Part shown: piece by piece, positions 16,041 to 25,496 of the stretch | Position numbering within the stretch: the stretch's first letter is position 1 | How the letters are laid out: each line of letters begins with the position of its first letter | Origin: Variovorax sp. Root473 | GTDB lineage: Bacteria > Pseudomonadota > Gammaproteobacteria > Burkholderiales > Burkholderiaceae_C | Assembly: GCF_001426505.1 (NCBI RefSeq) | Contig: NZ_LMEV01000018.1 | Coordinates: 1-64,000, forward strand | Direction of reading: 5' to 3' | Length of the DNA: 64,000 nt | Notes under the pieces: model-generated | The model's database searches: none | What the model was told of the DNA's origin: nothing | What the model saw: only the letters and a program-made list of their open reading frames with translations | Translations under genes and position numbers: made by a program

Positions 16041-17009
16041 ATGAATCACAAGTTCGGCATTGCCCTGGCGGGCCTCACCCTTGGCGCCGCCGCCTTCGCG
16101 CAAACCAAGTGGGACCTGCCCACCGCCTACCCGACGACCAATTTCCACACGGAGAACATCACGCAGTTCGCAAGTGATGTGGACAAGGGCAGCGGCGGCA
16201 AGCTGAAGATCACGGTGCATGCCAACGCGTCGCTGTTCAAGGCGCCCGAGATCAAGCGTGCGGTGCAGGGCGGCCAGGCGCAGCTCGGCGAGATCCTGCT
16301 GGTGAACTACCAGAACGAATGGCAGATGTTCGGCGCCGACGGCATCCCCTTCCTGGCCGACAGCTATGACGCCGCCTGGAAGCTCTACCAGGCACAGAAG
16401 CCTGCGCTCGAGAAGAAGCTGGGCGAACAAGGCATCCAGCTGCTCTATACCGTGGCATGGCCGCCGCAGGGCATCTTCGTGAAGAAAGAGATTGCCTCGG
16501 CCGCCGACCTCAAGGGCGTGAAGTGGCGCGCCTACAGCCCTGCCACCGCGCGCATCGGTGAACTCGTGGGCGCGCAACCGGTCACCGTGCAGCAGGCCGA
16601 GCTGTCGCAGGCCATGGCCACCGGCGTGATCGAGTCGTACATGTCCTCGGGCTCCACCGGCTACGACACCAAGACCTACGAGTACATCAAGAACTTCTAC
16701 GACACCCAGGCCTGGCTGCCGAAGAACGCGGTGCTCATGAACAAGAAGGCCTTCGACGCACTCGACAAGCCCACGCAACAGGCGCTGCTCAAGGCGGCGG
16801 CCGATGCCGAGAAGCGCGGCTGGGACACCTCGAAGAAAAAGAACGTCGAATACCTCGACCTGCTCAAGAAGAACGGCATGACGGTGCATGTGCCTTCAGC
16901 GCAACTCAAGGCCGACATGAAGAAGGTCGGCGACACCATGATCAAGGAGTGGACCGAGAAGGCAGGCCCCGAAGGGCAGGCCGTCGTCGACGCCTACAAG
17001 AAAATGTGA
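16041..17009 (+). CDS. TRAP transporter substrate-binding protein (DctP family)
   Basis: The 322-residue periplasmic protein has a signal peptide (MNHKFGIALAGLTLGAAAFAQ). DctP-family features are an N-terminal ligand lobe, the conserved substrate Arg region (KGVKWRAYSPATARIGE) and QQAELSQAMATGVIESYMS. It would deliver a carboxylate or other small acid to DctQM; the ligand is not readable. The ATG at 16041, chosen for its signal peptide, excludes a longer frame upstream. A 162-base spacer separates it from the preceding gene and includes a terminator. Confidence 0.9.
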   Translation: MNHKFGIALAGLTLGAAAFAQTKWDLPTAYPTTNFHTENITQFASDVDKGSGGKLKITVHANASLFKAPEIKRAVQGGQAQLGEILLVNYQNEWQMFGADGIPFLADSYDAAWKLYQAQKPALEKKLGEQGIQLLYTVAWPPQGIFVKKEIASAADLKGVKWRAYSPATARIGELVGAQPVTVQQAELSQAMATGVIESYMSSGSTGYDTKTYEYIKNFYDTQAWLPKNAVLMNKKAFDALDKPTQQALLKAAADAEKRGWDTSKKKNVEYLDLLKKNGMTVHVPSAQLKADMKKVGDTMIKEWTEKAGPEGQAVVDAYKKM

Positions 17010-17034
17010 CCCGGCTTCGCACGCACGGCACCCG

Positions 17035-17544
17035 ATGCGCAAGACGCTGGATTTTCTCTACATGAGCGCCGCCGCCCTGGCGGCGCTTTTCATGGTCGGC
17101 CTGCTGGCGATGGTGTTGCTCTCCATCCTCGGCCGGCAGCTGCGCTTCAACATTCCCGGCATCGACGCCTACGCCGGCTACCTGATGGCCGGCGCGGGTT
17201 TCCTGGCGCTTGCGCACACGCTCAAGCGCGGCGAGCACATCCGCGTGACGCTGGTGATGCAGAACCTGCCGCCCGCGGCACAGCGCTGGCTCGAACGCTG
17301 GGCCATGGGCGCCGCGGCGCTGCTCGCCCTGCTCTTTGCCTGGTACAGCGTGCGCCTGGTCTGGCAATCGCTCGACTACCACGACATCTCCACCGGCAAC
17401 GACGCCACGCCGCTGTGGATTCCCCAGCTGTCGATGGCGCTGGGCGCCATCGTCTTCGCGATCGCGTCGCTCGACGAGTTCGTGATCGAATGGCGCGGCC
17501 GCCCGGCCAAGGCGGCCGAAACGGAGGCGCTGCGCCATGAGTGA
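17035..17544 (+). CDS. TRAP transporter small permease (DctQ)
   Basis: The 169-residue membrane protein has four predicted helices. The conserved DctQ features are LGRQLRFNIPGIDAYAGYL and LKRGEHIRVTLV. It pairs with the large permease; the next ATG lies within its last codons (8-base overlap). It shares the operon with the binding protein 25 bases upstream. Confidence 0.9.
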   Translation: MRKTLDFLYMSAAALAALFMVGLLAMVLLSILGRQLRFNIPGIDAYAGYLMAGAGFLALAHTLKRGEHIRVTLVMQNLPPAAQRWLERWAMGAAALLALLFAWYSVRLVWQSLDYHDISTGNDATPLWIPQLSMALGAIVFAIASLDEFVIEWRGRPAKAAETEALRHE

Positions 17545-18838
17545 CATTGCCATTGCAGGCCTGCTGATCGCCGCGCTCTTCCTCATCCTGGGCAGCGGCG
17601 TATGGATCGGCCTCACGCTCTCGGGCGTGGCGTGGATCGCCATGCAGATCTTCTCGTCGCGCCCCGCGGGCGACGCCATGGCCGTGACCATCTGGGGATC
17701 GGCCTCGAGCTGGACGCTCACCGCGTTGCCACTGTTCGTGTGGATGGGCGAGATCCTGTTCCGCACGCGGCTGTCGCAGGACATGTTCAAGGGCCTCGCG
17801 CCCTGGATGCAGGCCTTGCCGGGGCGGCTGCTGCACTCCAACGTGGTGGGCTGCGCGGTGTTCGCGGCAGTGTCGGGCTCGAGCGCAGCCACCTGCGCCA
17901 CGATCGGCAAGATGAGCCTGCCCGAGCTCAAGCGCCGCGGCTACCCCGACGACATGGTCATCGGCACGCTGGCCGGCGCCGGCACGCTGGGCCTGTTGAT
18001 CCCGCCCTCGATCATCATGATCGTGTACGGGGTGAGCGCCGACGTGTCGATTGCGCGCCTCTTCATCGCGGGCGTCATTCCCGGCATCCTGCTGGCGCTG
18101 CTGTTCTCGGGCTACATCGTGGTCTGGGCGCTGCGCAACCCCGACAAGGTGCCGCGCGCCGACGCGAAGCTGCCCTTCATCGAGAAGCTCCGGGCCTCGA
18201 TGTCGCTGATCCCGGTGGCGCTGCTCATCCTGTCGGTGCTGGGCTCCATCTACGCCGGCATCGCCACGGCCACCGAGGCGGCGGCGGTGGGCGTGGTCGG
18301 GGCGATGGCCATCTCAGGTGCGCAGGGCTCGCTCACCTGGCACAGCTTCAAGGAGGCGCTGCTCGGGGCCACGCGCCTGTACTGCATGATGGCGCTGATC
18401 CTCGCGGGCGCGGCCTTCCTCACACTGGCCATGGGCTACATCGGGCTGCCGCGCCACCTGGCTGAATGGATCGGTTCGCTGGGGCTGTCGAAGTTCCAGC
18501 TGATCCTGATGCTCGCCGTGTTCTACATCGTGCTGGGCTGCTTCCTCGACGGCATCTCGATGGTGGTGCTCACCATGGGTGTGATCATGCCGACCGTCAC
18601 TGCGGCCGGCATCGATCCGGTCTGGTTCGGCATCTTCGTCGTGTTGGTGGTCGAAATGGCGCAAATCACGCCGCCGGTGGGCTTCAACCTGTTCGTGTTG
18701 CAAGGCATGACCGGCAAGGACCTGCTGTACATCGCACGCGTCACGCTGCCGATGTTCTTCCTGATGATGACGGCGGTGCTGCTCATCTACTTCGTGCCGC
18801 AGCTGGTGACGTGGCTCCCGCAACAGATGGCGCCCTGA
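17537..18838 (+). CDS. TRAP transporter large permease (DctM)
   Basis: The 433-residue membrane protein has about 12 hydrophobic segments. DctM-family blocks include FAAVSGSSAATCATIG, GAGTLGLLIPPSIIMIVYG and the C-terminal MAQITPPVGFNLFVLQG. It carries out sodium-driven import of the ligand bound by the DctP partner. It is the last gene of a complete three-component TRAP operon. No regulator is adjacent. Confidence 0.93.
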   Translation: MSDIAIAGLLIAALFLILGSGVWIGLTLSGVAWIAMQIFSSRPAGDAMAVTIWGSASSWTLTALPLFVWMGEILFRTRLSQDMFKGLAPWMQALPGRLLHSNVVGCAVFAAVSGSSAATCATIGKMSLPELKRRGYPDDMVIGTLAGAGTLGLLIPPSIIMIVYGVSADVSIARLFIAGVIPGILLALLFSGYIVVWALRNPDKVPRADAKLPFIEKLRASMSLIPVALLILSVLGSIYAGIATATEAAAVGVVGAMAISGAQGSLTWHSFKEALLGATRLYCMMALILAGAAFLTLAMGYIGLPRHLAEWIGSLGLSKFQLILMLAVFYIVLGCFLDGISMVVLTMGVIMPTVTAAGIDPVWFGIFVVLVVEMAQITPPVGFNLFVLQGMTGKDLLYIARVTLPMFFLMMTAVLLIYFVPQLVTWLPQQMAP

Positions 18839-18884
18839 ATCCGCAGGGCGGCGACCGACTGGCAGACCCATCCACAATAGGCCC

Positions 18885-19265
18885 ATGCTGCTTCCGGCTC
18901 TTGCGATCTGTATCGGCGCCTCGTGCGGCGCCCTCGCCCGATGGGGCCTGGGCCTTTGGCTCAACACCGGCGGCCCCGTGCCCTACGGCACGCTGGCCGC
19001 CAACCTCATCGGCGGCTACTGCATCGGCGTGGCGGTCGCCGTCTTCCAGGCGATGCCGCAGCTCGACCCGGCATGGCGGCTGCTGCTCATCACCGGCTTC
19101 CTCGGCGGACTTACGACCTTCTCGAGCTTCTCGGTCGAAGTGGTCGCGCTGCTGCTCGGCGGACGGCCGTTGCTGGCACTGGGCACCGGCCTGCTGCACC
19201 TGTGCGGTTCCCTTGTGCTGACCTGGCTGGGCATCCGCAGCGTGCAGCTCGTGCTGGCTTCTTGA
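18885..19265 (+). CDS. crcB: Fluoride exporter CrcB/FluC
   Basis: The 126-residue protein has four membrane helices. Family blocks are GASCGALARWGLG, YGTLAANLIGGYCIG and GFLGGLTTFSSFSVE, the last holding the Phe-box pore residues. As a dual-topology dimer it exports fluoride. No fluoride riboswitch is recognisable in the 46-base gap upstream. It lies alone between the TRAP and Pha operons. Confidence 0.93.
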   Translation: MLLPALAICIGASCGALARWGLGLWLNTGGPVPYGTLAANLIGGYCIGVAVAVFQAMPQLDPAWRLLLITGFLGGLTTFSSFSVEVVALLLGGRPLLALGTGLLHLCGSLVLTWLGIRSVQLVLAS

Positions 19266-19342
19266 CAGCGAGAAAACTGCCCGTGCTCCTGCGGTTATAG
19301 ACAGGAGCTTCGCAGAGGGTCGGTCGATAGAATCGACCCCCA

Positions 19343-22315
19343 ATGCCCCTCGCCCTTCTCGTCGCACTCCCCTTTCTTGCCAGCGTGCTGGCCGCGTTGA
19401 TGCCGTCCAACGCGCGCAACCGGGAGTCGACCCTCGCAGGGCTCGTCGCATTGGGCTGCGCCATCCAGGTCGCGTGGCTCTTTCCACAGGTCGCGCACGG
19501 CGATGTGCTGCGGCAGGAGATCGAATGGCTCCCCGCCCTTGGCCTGAACCTCGTGTTCCGCCTCGACGGCTTCGCGTGGCTGTTCTGCATGCTGGTGCTG
19601 GGCATCGGCGCGTTGGTGGTGCTCTATGCGCGCTACTACATGTCGGCCTCGGACCCGGTGCCGCGCTTTTTCTCGTTCTTCCTCGCGTTCATGGGCGCGA
19701 TGATGGGCGTGGTGCTCTCGGGCAACCTGATCCAGATGGTGCTGTTCTGGGAGCTCACCAGTCTCTTCTCCTTCTTGCTCATCGGCTACTGGCACCATCG
19801 GCGCGACGCGCGGCGCGGCGCGCGCATGGCGCTCACCGTCACCGGCGCCGGCGGGCTCTGCCTGCTGGCTGGCGTGTTGGTGCTGGGCCGCATCGTCGGC
19901 AGCTACGAACTCGACATCGTGCTGGCCTCGGGCAACATCATCCGCGCGCACGCGCTGTACCCGGTGGCGCTGGTGTTGATCCTGCTCGGCGCGTTCACCA
20001 AGAGCGCGCAGTTCCCGTTCCACTTCTGGCTGCCGCGCGCCATGGCCGCTCCCACGCCGGTGTCGGCCTACCTGCACTCGGCCACCATGGTGAAGCTGGG
20101 CGTGTTCCTCATGGCACGCCTGTGGCCCGTGCTCTCGGGCACCGAGCAGTGGTTCTGGATGGTCGGCGGCGCGGGCGCGATCACGTTGCTGCTGGGCGGC
20201 TTCGCGGCCATGTTCCAGCGCGACCTGAAGGCGCTGCTGGCCTACTCGACCATCTCGCACCTGGGCCTCATCACGCTGCTGCTGGGGCTGAACAGCCCGC
20301 TCGCGGCGGTGGCGGCGGTGTTCCACGTCATGAACCACGCGACCTTCAAGGCCTCGCTGTTCATGGCCGCGGGCATCATCGACCACGAAACCGGCACACG
20401 CGACATCCGCAAGCTCAGCGGCCTGATGCGGCTGATGCCCATCACGGGCACGCTGGCCATCATCGCCAGCGCCTCGATGGCCGGCGTGCCGCTGCTCAAC
20501 GGCTTTCTCTCGAAGGAGATGTTCTTCGCCGAGACGGTCTTCATCCAGGCCACGCCCTGGATCGACCTCAGCCTGCCGGTCATCGCCACCATTGCGGGCA
20601 TCTTCAGCGTGGCGTACTCGGCGCGCTTCGTGTTCGACGTGTTCTTCGGCCCGCCCTGCGGCCCCGACGTGCCCAAGCCCCCGCACGAGCCGCCGCACTG
20701 GATGCGCGTGCCGGTCGAGCTGCTGGTGCTGGTGTGCCTGGTCGTGGGCGTGGCGCCGGCCTGGTCGGTCGGGCCGATGCTCGCGGCCGCGGCCACGCCG
20801 GTGGTCGGTGGCACGCTGCCCGCCTACAGCCTGGCCGTGTGGCACGGCTTCAACCTGCCACTGATGATGAGCTTCGTCGCGCTCGCGGGCGGCGCCGCGC
20901 TCTATCTGCTGCTGCGCCGCCCGCTGGGCAGCGGCCGACTCGAACACACGCCGCTGCTGCACCGCTTCGACGGGCAGCTCATCTTCGAACACCTGATCGC
21001 GCTGCTGAGCGAAGCCGGCCGCCGCAGCCGCCGCCTTTTCGGCACGCGGCGCCTGCAGTGGCAATTGCTGTGGCTGGTGGTGGTGGCCGTGGCGGGCGCC
21101 GCGGCGTCGCTGTGGACCACGCCGGCCGAGCGCGGCACACGCGAGCTGCTGCCGTTCTCGCCGATGTTCGCGATGACCTGGCTCATCGGCTGCGTCTGCG
21201 CAGTGGCCGCCGCGTGGCAGGCCAAGTTCCACCGGCTCGCGGCGTTGATGCTGGCCGCGGGCGCCGGGCTGGTCTCGTGCGTCACGTACATCTGGTTCTC
21301 GGCACCCGACCTGGCGCTCACGCAGCTGGTGGTCGAGGCCGTGACCACGGTGCTGATTTTGCTGGGCCTGCGCTGGCTGCCGATGCGCAGCAAGGACGTC
21401 ATTCAGCCTGCGCGCGCACGGCTGCGGCCCTGGGGCCGCCGCGGGCGCGACCTGCTGGTGGCCACCATTGCCGGCTGCGGCATGGCGGCACTGGCCTGGG
21501 CCATGATGACGCGCACCTTCCCGCAGAGCATCTCGCCCTTCTTCCTCGAACGCGCGCTCACCGAAGGCGGCGGCACCAACGTGGTCAACGTGATGCTGGT
21601 CGACTTCCGCGGCTTCGACACCTTCGGCGAGATCACCGTGCTGGGCATCGTGGCGCTCACCGTCTATGCGCTGCTGCGGCGCTTCCGCCCGGCCATCGAA
21701 TCGATGGCGCTGCCCATCCAGCAGCGCCTGCAGGTCGACGACGGCAGCAGCGACCTGCTGAACCCGCGCCGCGCCACCGACTCCGCCATCGGCTACCTGA
21801 TGGTGCCGGCCGTGCTGGTGCGCCTGGTGCTGCCAGTGGCCGTGCTGGTGTCGGTGTACTTCTTCATGCGCGGCCACAACGCGCCCGGCGGTGGCTTCGT
21901 CGCGGGGCTGGTGATGTCGGTCGCACTGGTGCTGCAGTTCATCGTCTCGGGCACCGAGTGGGTCGAAGAACACCTGCGCATCTACCCGCGCCGCTGGATC
22001 GCCATCGGCCTGCTGTTCGCGCTCGCCACCGGCGGCGGCGCCATCGCATTCGGCTACCCGTTCCTGACCACGCACACCGCCCACCTGCACGTGCCGCTGC
22101 TGGGCGACATGCACGTGCCCAGCGCCCTCTTCTTCGACATCGGCGTATTCGCGCTGGTGCTCGGCGCCACCATGCTGATCCTCACCGCGCTGGCCCACCA
22201 GTCCGTCCGAAGCCACCGCTGGGCCGACGAACAGGAAGAGAAAGAAGCGGAGGCGCGCGCCGCCGCCGAAGCCGAAGCAGCCGCTGCTGCTGCCGTTACT
22301 GGAGGGGCCCGCTGA
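19343..22315 (+). CDS. phaAB: Mrp/Pha-type monovalent cation/proton antiporter, fused subunits A and B
   Basis: The 990-residue protein starts MPLALLVALPFL. Residues 1 to about 770 are MrpA, related to complex I subunits, with LFWELTSLFSFLLIGYW, KSAQFPFHFWLPRAMAAPTPVSAYLHSATMVK (split over about 220-255) and an essential-type Glu and Lys in these. A C-terminal MnhB-like domain (about 790-950) has RGHNAPGGGFVAGL. The A-B fusion is the group 2 (Pha) arrangement. The tail is Glu/Ala-rich. The complex exchanges Na+ or K+ for protons, supporting alkaline or salt tolerance. The next ATG overlaps the stop by one base. Confidence 0.94.
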   Translation: MPLALLVALPFLASVLAALMPSNARNRESTLAGLVALGCAIQVAWLFPQVAHGDVLRQEIEWLPALGLNLVFRLDGFAWLFCMLVLGIGALVVLYARYYMSASDPVPRFFSFFLAFMGAMMGVVLSGNLIQMVLFWELTSLFSFLLIGYWHHRRDARRGARMALTVTGAGGLCLLAGVLVLGRIVGSYELDIVLASGNIIRAHALYPVALVLILLGAFTKSAQFPFHFWLPRAMAAPTPVSAYLHSATMVKLGVFLMARLWPVLSGTEQWFWMVGGAGAITLLLGGFAAMFQRDLKALLAYSTISHLGLITLLLGLNSPLAAVAAVFHVMNHATFKASLFMAAGIIDHETGTRDIRKLSGLMRLMPITGTLAIIASASMAGVPLLNGFLSKEMFFAETVFIQATPWIDLSLPVIATIAGIFSVAYSARFVFDVFFGPPCGPDVPKPPHEPPHWMRVPVELLVLVCLVVGVAPAWSVGPMLAAAATPVVGGTLPAYSLAVWHGFNLPLMMSFVALAGGAALYLLLRRPLGSGRLEHTPLLHRFDGQLIFEHLIALLSEAGRRSRRLFGTRRLQWQLLWLVVVAVAGAAASLWTTPAERGTRELLPFSPMFAMTWLIGCVCAVAAAWQAKFHRLAALMLAAGAGLVSCVTYIWFSAPDLALTQLVVEAVTTVLILLGLRWLPMRSKDVIQPARARLRPWGRRGRDLLVATIAGCGMAALAWAMMTRTFPQSISPFFLERALTEGGGTNVVNVMLVDFRGFDTFGEITVLGIVALTVYALLRRFRPAIESMALPIQQRLQVDDGSSDLLNPRRATDSAIGYLMVPAVLVRLVLPVAVLVSVYFFMRGHNAPGGGFVAGLVMSVALVLQFIVSGTEWVEEHLRIYPRRWIAIGLLFALATGGGAIAFGYPFLTTHTAHLHVPLLGDMHVPSALFFDIGVFALVLGATMLILTALAHQSVRSHRWADEQEEKEAEARAAAEAEAAAAAAVTGGAR

Positions 22316-22665
22316 TGGAAATCGTGCTGGCCATCGCCATCGGCGTGCTCACCGGTTCGGGCGTGTACCTGCTGCTGCGCCCGCGGACCTTCCAGGTCAT
22401 CATGGGCCTGACGCTCATCTCGTACGCGGTCAACCTGTTCATCTTCAGCATGGGCCGGCTCAAGGTCGACAGCGAGCCGGTGCTGGTCGAAGGCTTCAAG
22501 GCCACGCTGGCCAACACGGCCGACCCGATGCCGCAGGCCCTCGTGCTCACGGCCATCGTGATCGGCTTCGCGATGACGGCGTTGTTCCTGGTCGTGATGC
22601 TCGCCTCGCGCGGCCTCTCGGGCACCGACCACGTGGACGGTGAAGAGCGGGAGGCCGTGGAATGA
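22315..22665 (+). CDS. phaC: Mrp/Pha antiporter subunit C
   Basis: The 116-residue protein has three predicted helices and is homologous to complex I NuoK. Key blocks are GSGVYLLLRPRTFQVIMGLTL, here read in part as YLLLRPRTF, and AVNLFIFSMGRL and DPMPQALVLTAIVIG. It starts at the ATG overlapping the phaAB stop and overlaps phaD by four bases. Confidence 0.93.
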   Translation: MEIVLAIAIGVLTGSGVYLLLRPRTFQVIMGLTLISYAVNLFIFSMGRLKVDSEPVLVEGFKATLANTADPMPQALVLTAIVIGFAMTALFLVVMLASRGLSGTDHVDGEEREAVE

Positions 22666-24368
22666 CCGACGTGCTCCACCTGCTCGACCGCTTCCTCGAG
22701 TTCAGCATGCCGCACCTGGTGGCGGTGCCGATCCTCGTGCCCATGCTCACCGCGGCGCTGATGCTGCTGATGAACGAGAACCGCCGGCGCACCAAGTCCT
22801 TCCTCAGCGTCGTCTCGGGCCTGATCGGCCTGCTCGCTGCGCTCGCGCTGCTGCGCTGGGTGAACGCAGCCGACACCGGCGGCGGCCCGGGTTCCATCGG
22901 CGTGTACCTGCCGGGCAACTGGCGTGCGCCCTTCGGCATCGTGCTGGTGGCCGATCGGCTGTCGACCCTGATGGTCGCGCTCACCGGCGTGGTCGCCTTT
23001 GCCGCGTCGATCTACTCCACCTCGCGCTGGGACCGCGCGGGCGTGCACTTTCATCCGCTGCTGCAGCTGCAGCTCATGGGCCTGAACGGCGCCTTCCTCA
23101 CGGGCGACCTGTTCAACCTGTTCGTCTTCTTCGAGGTGATGCTCGCTGCGTCGTACGGCCTGCTGCTGCACGGCTCGGGCCAGTTGCGCGTGCGTGCCGG
23201 GCTGCACTACATCGCGATCAACCTCGCGGCCTCGTCGCTGTTCCTGATCGGCGCGGCGATCCTGTACGGCGTGACCGGCACGCTCAACATGGCCGACTTG
23301 GGCGCGCGCATCGCCGAGCTGGCACCCGGCGACCGCGGCCTCGTGCATGCGGCTGCAGCCATCCTGGCCACCGCGTTCTTCGCCAAGGCGGGCGCGTGGC
23401 CGCTCAACTTCTGGCTGGTGCCGGCCTACAGCGCGGCCGTGTCACCGGTGGGCGCGGTGTTCGCGCTGCTCACCAAGCTCGGCGTGTACACCGTGCTGCG
23501 CCTGTGGACCGTGCTGTTCGCGCCCGACACCGGTGCTTCGGCCGCCTTCGGGCAGGCCGCGCTGGTGAGCGTCGGGCTGGCCACGCTGTTCGTCGGAGCC
23601 ATCGGCATCGTCGGCACGCAGCGGCTGTCGAACCTCGCGGGCTTCAGCGTGCTGGTGTCGGCGGGCACGCTGCTGGCGGCCGTCGGGCTCGCCGAGCCGG
23701 CCGTGTGGGCGGGCGCGCTCTACTACATGGTGAATTCCACGGTCGCGGTGGCGGCGTTCTTCCTGCTGATCGACATGATCGAGCGCTGGCGCAACGCAGG
23801 CATGAGCGTCGCGCCGCACGAGGCAGCGGGCAACGCGCCCTTCCTGGCCGAAGACCTGCGCGCGCTCAACGACGTGAACCTCGACGACGACGCGCAGGCG
23901 CTCTACGGCCGCGCCATTCCGGCCGGCGTCGCGTTCCTGGGCCTGAGCTTCATGCTCTGCACGCTGCTGCTGGCGGGCCTGCCGCCGCTGTCGGGCTTCG
24001 TCGGCAAGTTCGCGATGCTCTCGGGCCTGCTCGACGGCAAGGCCGTCACCACGGCCGGCTGGACCTTCTTCGGCCTGCTGATCGCCGCGGGCTTTCTCTC
24101 GCTGATCGCGCTGAGCCGCACCGGCATCCGCCACTTCTGGACGCAGCCCCACGCCACCATGCCCTCGCTTCCCGCGCTCGAGGTGCTGCCGGTGGCCGCC
24201 CTGCTCGCAGCCTGCGTCGCGCTGACGGTCTGGGCCGAGCCTGTGATGCAGCACGCGCAAGCCACCGCCGGTGGCCTGCGCACGCCCACCGCGTACCGCG
24301 AGGCCGTGCTCGGTGCCAAGCAGAAACCCAACCCGGTGCCCGCGAAGAAAGAGGAAGCCAAGCCATGA
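22662..24368 (+). CDS. phaD: Mrp/Pha antiporter subunit D
   Basis: The 568-residue protein is a NuoN/MrpD-like channel subunit with about 14 helices. Blocks are GDLFNLFVFFEVMLAASYGLL (split at about 148-168), FFAKAGAWPLNFWLV with the conserved Lys, and LLAGLPPLSGFVGKF. An insert of about 45 residues with many acidic residues (near 385-420) lies between helices. It overlaps both neighbours by four bases. Confidence 0.94.
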   Translation: MTDVLHLLDRFLEFSMPHLVAVPILVPMLTAALMLLMNENRRRTKSFLSVVSGLIGLLAALALLRWVNAADTGGGPGSIGVYLPGNWRAPFGIVLVADRLSTLMVALTGVVAFAASIYSTSRWDRAGVHFHPLLQLQLMGLNGAFLTGDLFNLFVFFEVMLAASYGLLLHGSGQLRVRAGLHYIAINLAASSLFLIGAAILYGVTGTLNMADLGARIAELAPGDRGLVHAAAAILATAFFAKAGAWPLNFWLVPAYSAAVSPVGAVFALLTKLGVYTVLRLWTVLFAPDTGASAAFGQAALVSVGLATLFVGAIGIVGTQRLSNLAGFSVLVSAGTLLAAVGLAEPAVWAGALYYMVNSTVAVAAFFLLIDMIERWRNAGMSVAPHEAAGNAPFLAEDLRALNDVNLDDDAQALYGRAIPAGVAFLGLSFMLCTLLLAGLPPLSGFVGKFAMLSGLLDGKAVTTAGWTFFGLLIAAGFLSLIALSRTGIRHFWTQPHATMPSLPALEVLPVAALLAACVALTVWAEPVMQHAQATAGGLRTPTAYREAVLGAKQKPNPVPAKKEEAKP

Positions 24369-24856
24369 AGCGCTTGATGCCTTCCCCGCCGCTGTCGTTC
24401 GCGCTGTTCGTCATCTGGCTGCTGCTCAACCAGTCGCTCGAAGCGGCCACGCTGTTGTCGGCCGCGGTGCTCGCCATTGCCGTGCCGCTCATCACCAAGG
24501 GCCTGCGGCCCGCCAGGGTGCGCATGCGCCGTCCCGGCGTGGCGCTGCGGCTGTCGTTTCTGGTCACCTTCGACATGCTGAAGTCGGCGTACGACGTGGC
24601 GCGGCTGCTGCTCACGCGCCGCACCGCCGACATCTCCGCGCGCTTCGTGCAGATTCCGCTCGACATGCGCGATCCCAACGGGCTCGCCGTGCTCGCGATG
24701 ATCATGTGCCTCACGCCCGGCACCGCCTGGGGCGAAGTGTCGTTCGATCGCACCACGCTGCTGATCCACGTGTTCGACCTCGAGGACGACTCGGCCTTCA
24801 TCGCGCTGATCAAGACCCGCTACGAACGTCCGCTGATGGAGATTTTCGAATCATGA
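24365..24856 (+). CDS. phaE: Mrp/Pha antiporter subunit E
   Basis: The 163-residue protein has two or three N-terminal helices and a soluble domain. MnhE-type features are LSFALFVIWLLLNQS and the block MIMCLTPGTAWGEVS followed by HVFDLEDD. It would stabilise the antiporter complex. It starts at the ATGA shared with the end of phaD. Confidence 0.92.
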   Translation: MKRLMPSPPLSFALFVIWLLLNQSLEAATLLSAAVLAIAVPLITKGLRPARVRMRRPGVALRLSFLVTFDMLKSAYDVARLLLTRRTADISARFVQIPLDMRDPNGLAVLAMIMCLTPGTAWGEVSFDRTTLLIHVFDLEDDSAFIALIKTRYERPLMEIFES

Positions 24857-25131
24857 CGCCTGTTCTCTTCTGGGCCCTGAAGGCCGCGCTCTTCCTGCTG
24901 GCCGTGGCCATGCTGTGCGCGCTGTTCCGCCTGCTGGCCGGCCCCTCCGCGCAAGACCGCGTGATGGCGCTGGACTGCCTCTACATCAACGGCATGCTGA
25001 TGATGCTGGTGCTCGGCATCAACTACGCGAGCAGCGTGTATTTCGAGGCGGCGATGCTGGTGGCGCTGTTCGGCTTCGTGGGCTCGACCTCGCTGGCCAA
25101 GTTCCTGTTGCGCGGGGAGGTGATCGAATGA
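24853..25131 (+). CDS. phaF: Mrp/Pha antiporter subunit F
   Basis: The 92-residue protein has three helices, with the typical RLLAGPSAQDRVMALDCL block and FEAAMLVALFGFVGS. It begins four bases before the phaE stop and ends four bases into phaG. Confidence 0.92.
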   Translation: MTPVLFWALKAALFLLAVAMLCALFRLLAGPSAQDRVMALDCLYINGMLMMLVLGINYASSVYFEAAMLVALFGFVGSTSLAKFLLRGEVIE

Positions 25132-25478
25132 GCGCCACCGCCCTGCCCTTGTGGGCTGAGATCATCACCGCGGTATTCGCCGTGCTGGGCGCGGCCTTCG
25201 CGGCCATCGGCTCCTTCGGCCTGGTGCGCCTGCCGACCTTCTTTCGCCGCATCCATGCGCCCACGCTGGGCGCCACGGTGGGCGCCTGGTGCCTGACGGT
25301 GGCCACCATCGCCTACTTCTCGGTGCAGGGCTTCAGCCTGTTCCTGCACGCGATGCTGATCGTGCTGTTCATCGTGCTGACAGCGCCAATCACCACCATC
25401 TTCCTGATGCGTGCCGCTCTCTTTCGCGAACGGCAGAAGGGCAACGCCGATGTGCCGCCCGCCGCCAAGTCGGACTGA
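25128..25478 (+). CDS. phaG: Mrp/Pha antiporter subunit G
   Basis: The 116-residue protein has three helices, with the MnhG-type blocks GSFGLVRLPTFFRRIHAPTLG and VLTAPITTIFLMRAAL. It closes the antiporter operon. A gene transcribed in the opposite direction ends 18 bases further on, leaving little room for a terminator; I see only a weak imperfect hairpin there. Confidence 0.92.
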   Translation: MSATALPLWAEIITAVFAVLGAAFAAIGSFGLVRLPTFFRRIHAPTLGATVGAWCLTVATIAYFSVQGFSLFLHAMLIVLFIVLTAPITTIFLMRAALFRERQKGNADVPPAAKSD

Positions 25479-25496
25479 GGCGGCTTTCTCCTCCGG

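Noticed and set aside
18839..18884. Fluoride riboswitch before crcB
   Set aside because: The gap is only 46 bases and lacks a recognisable pseudoknot core.
19295..22216. Long minus-strand frame opposite phaAB
   Set aside because: Antisense to a clear membrane subunit; dominated by His, Gln, Arg and Ala repeats from codon bias.
22640..24364. Plus-strand frame reading through phaD in another register into phaE
   Set aside because: Only the last 163 codons (from 24365) encode phaE; the upstream part is Arg/Ala-rich out-of-frame translation.
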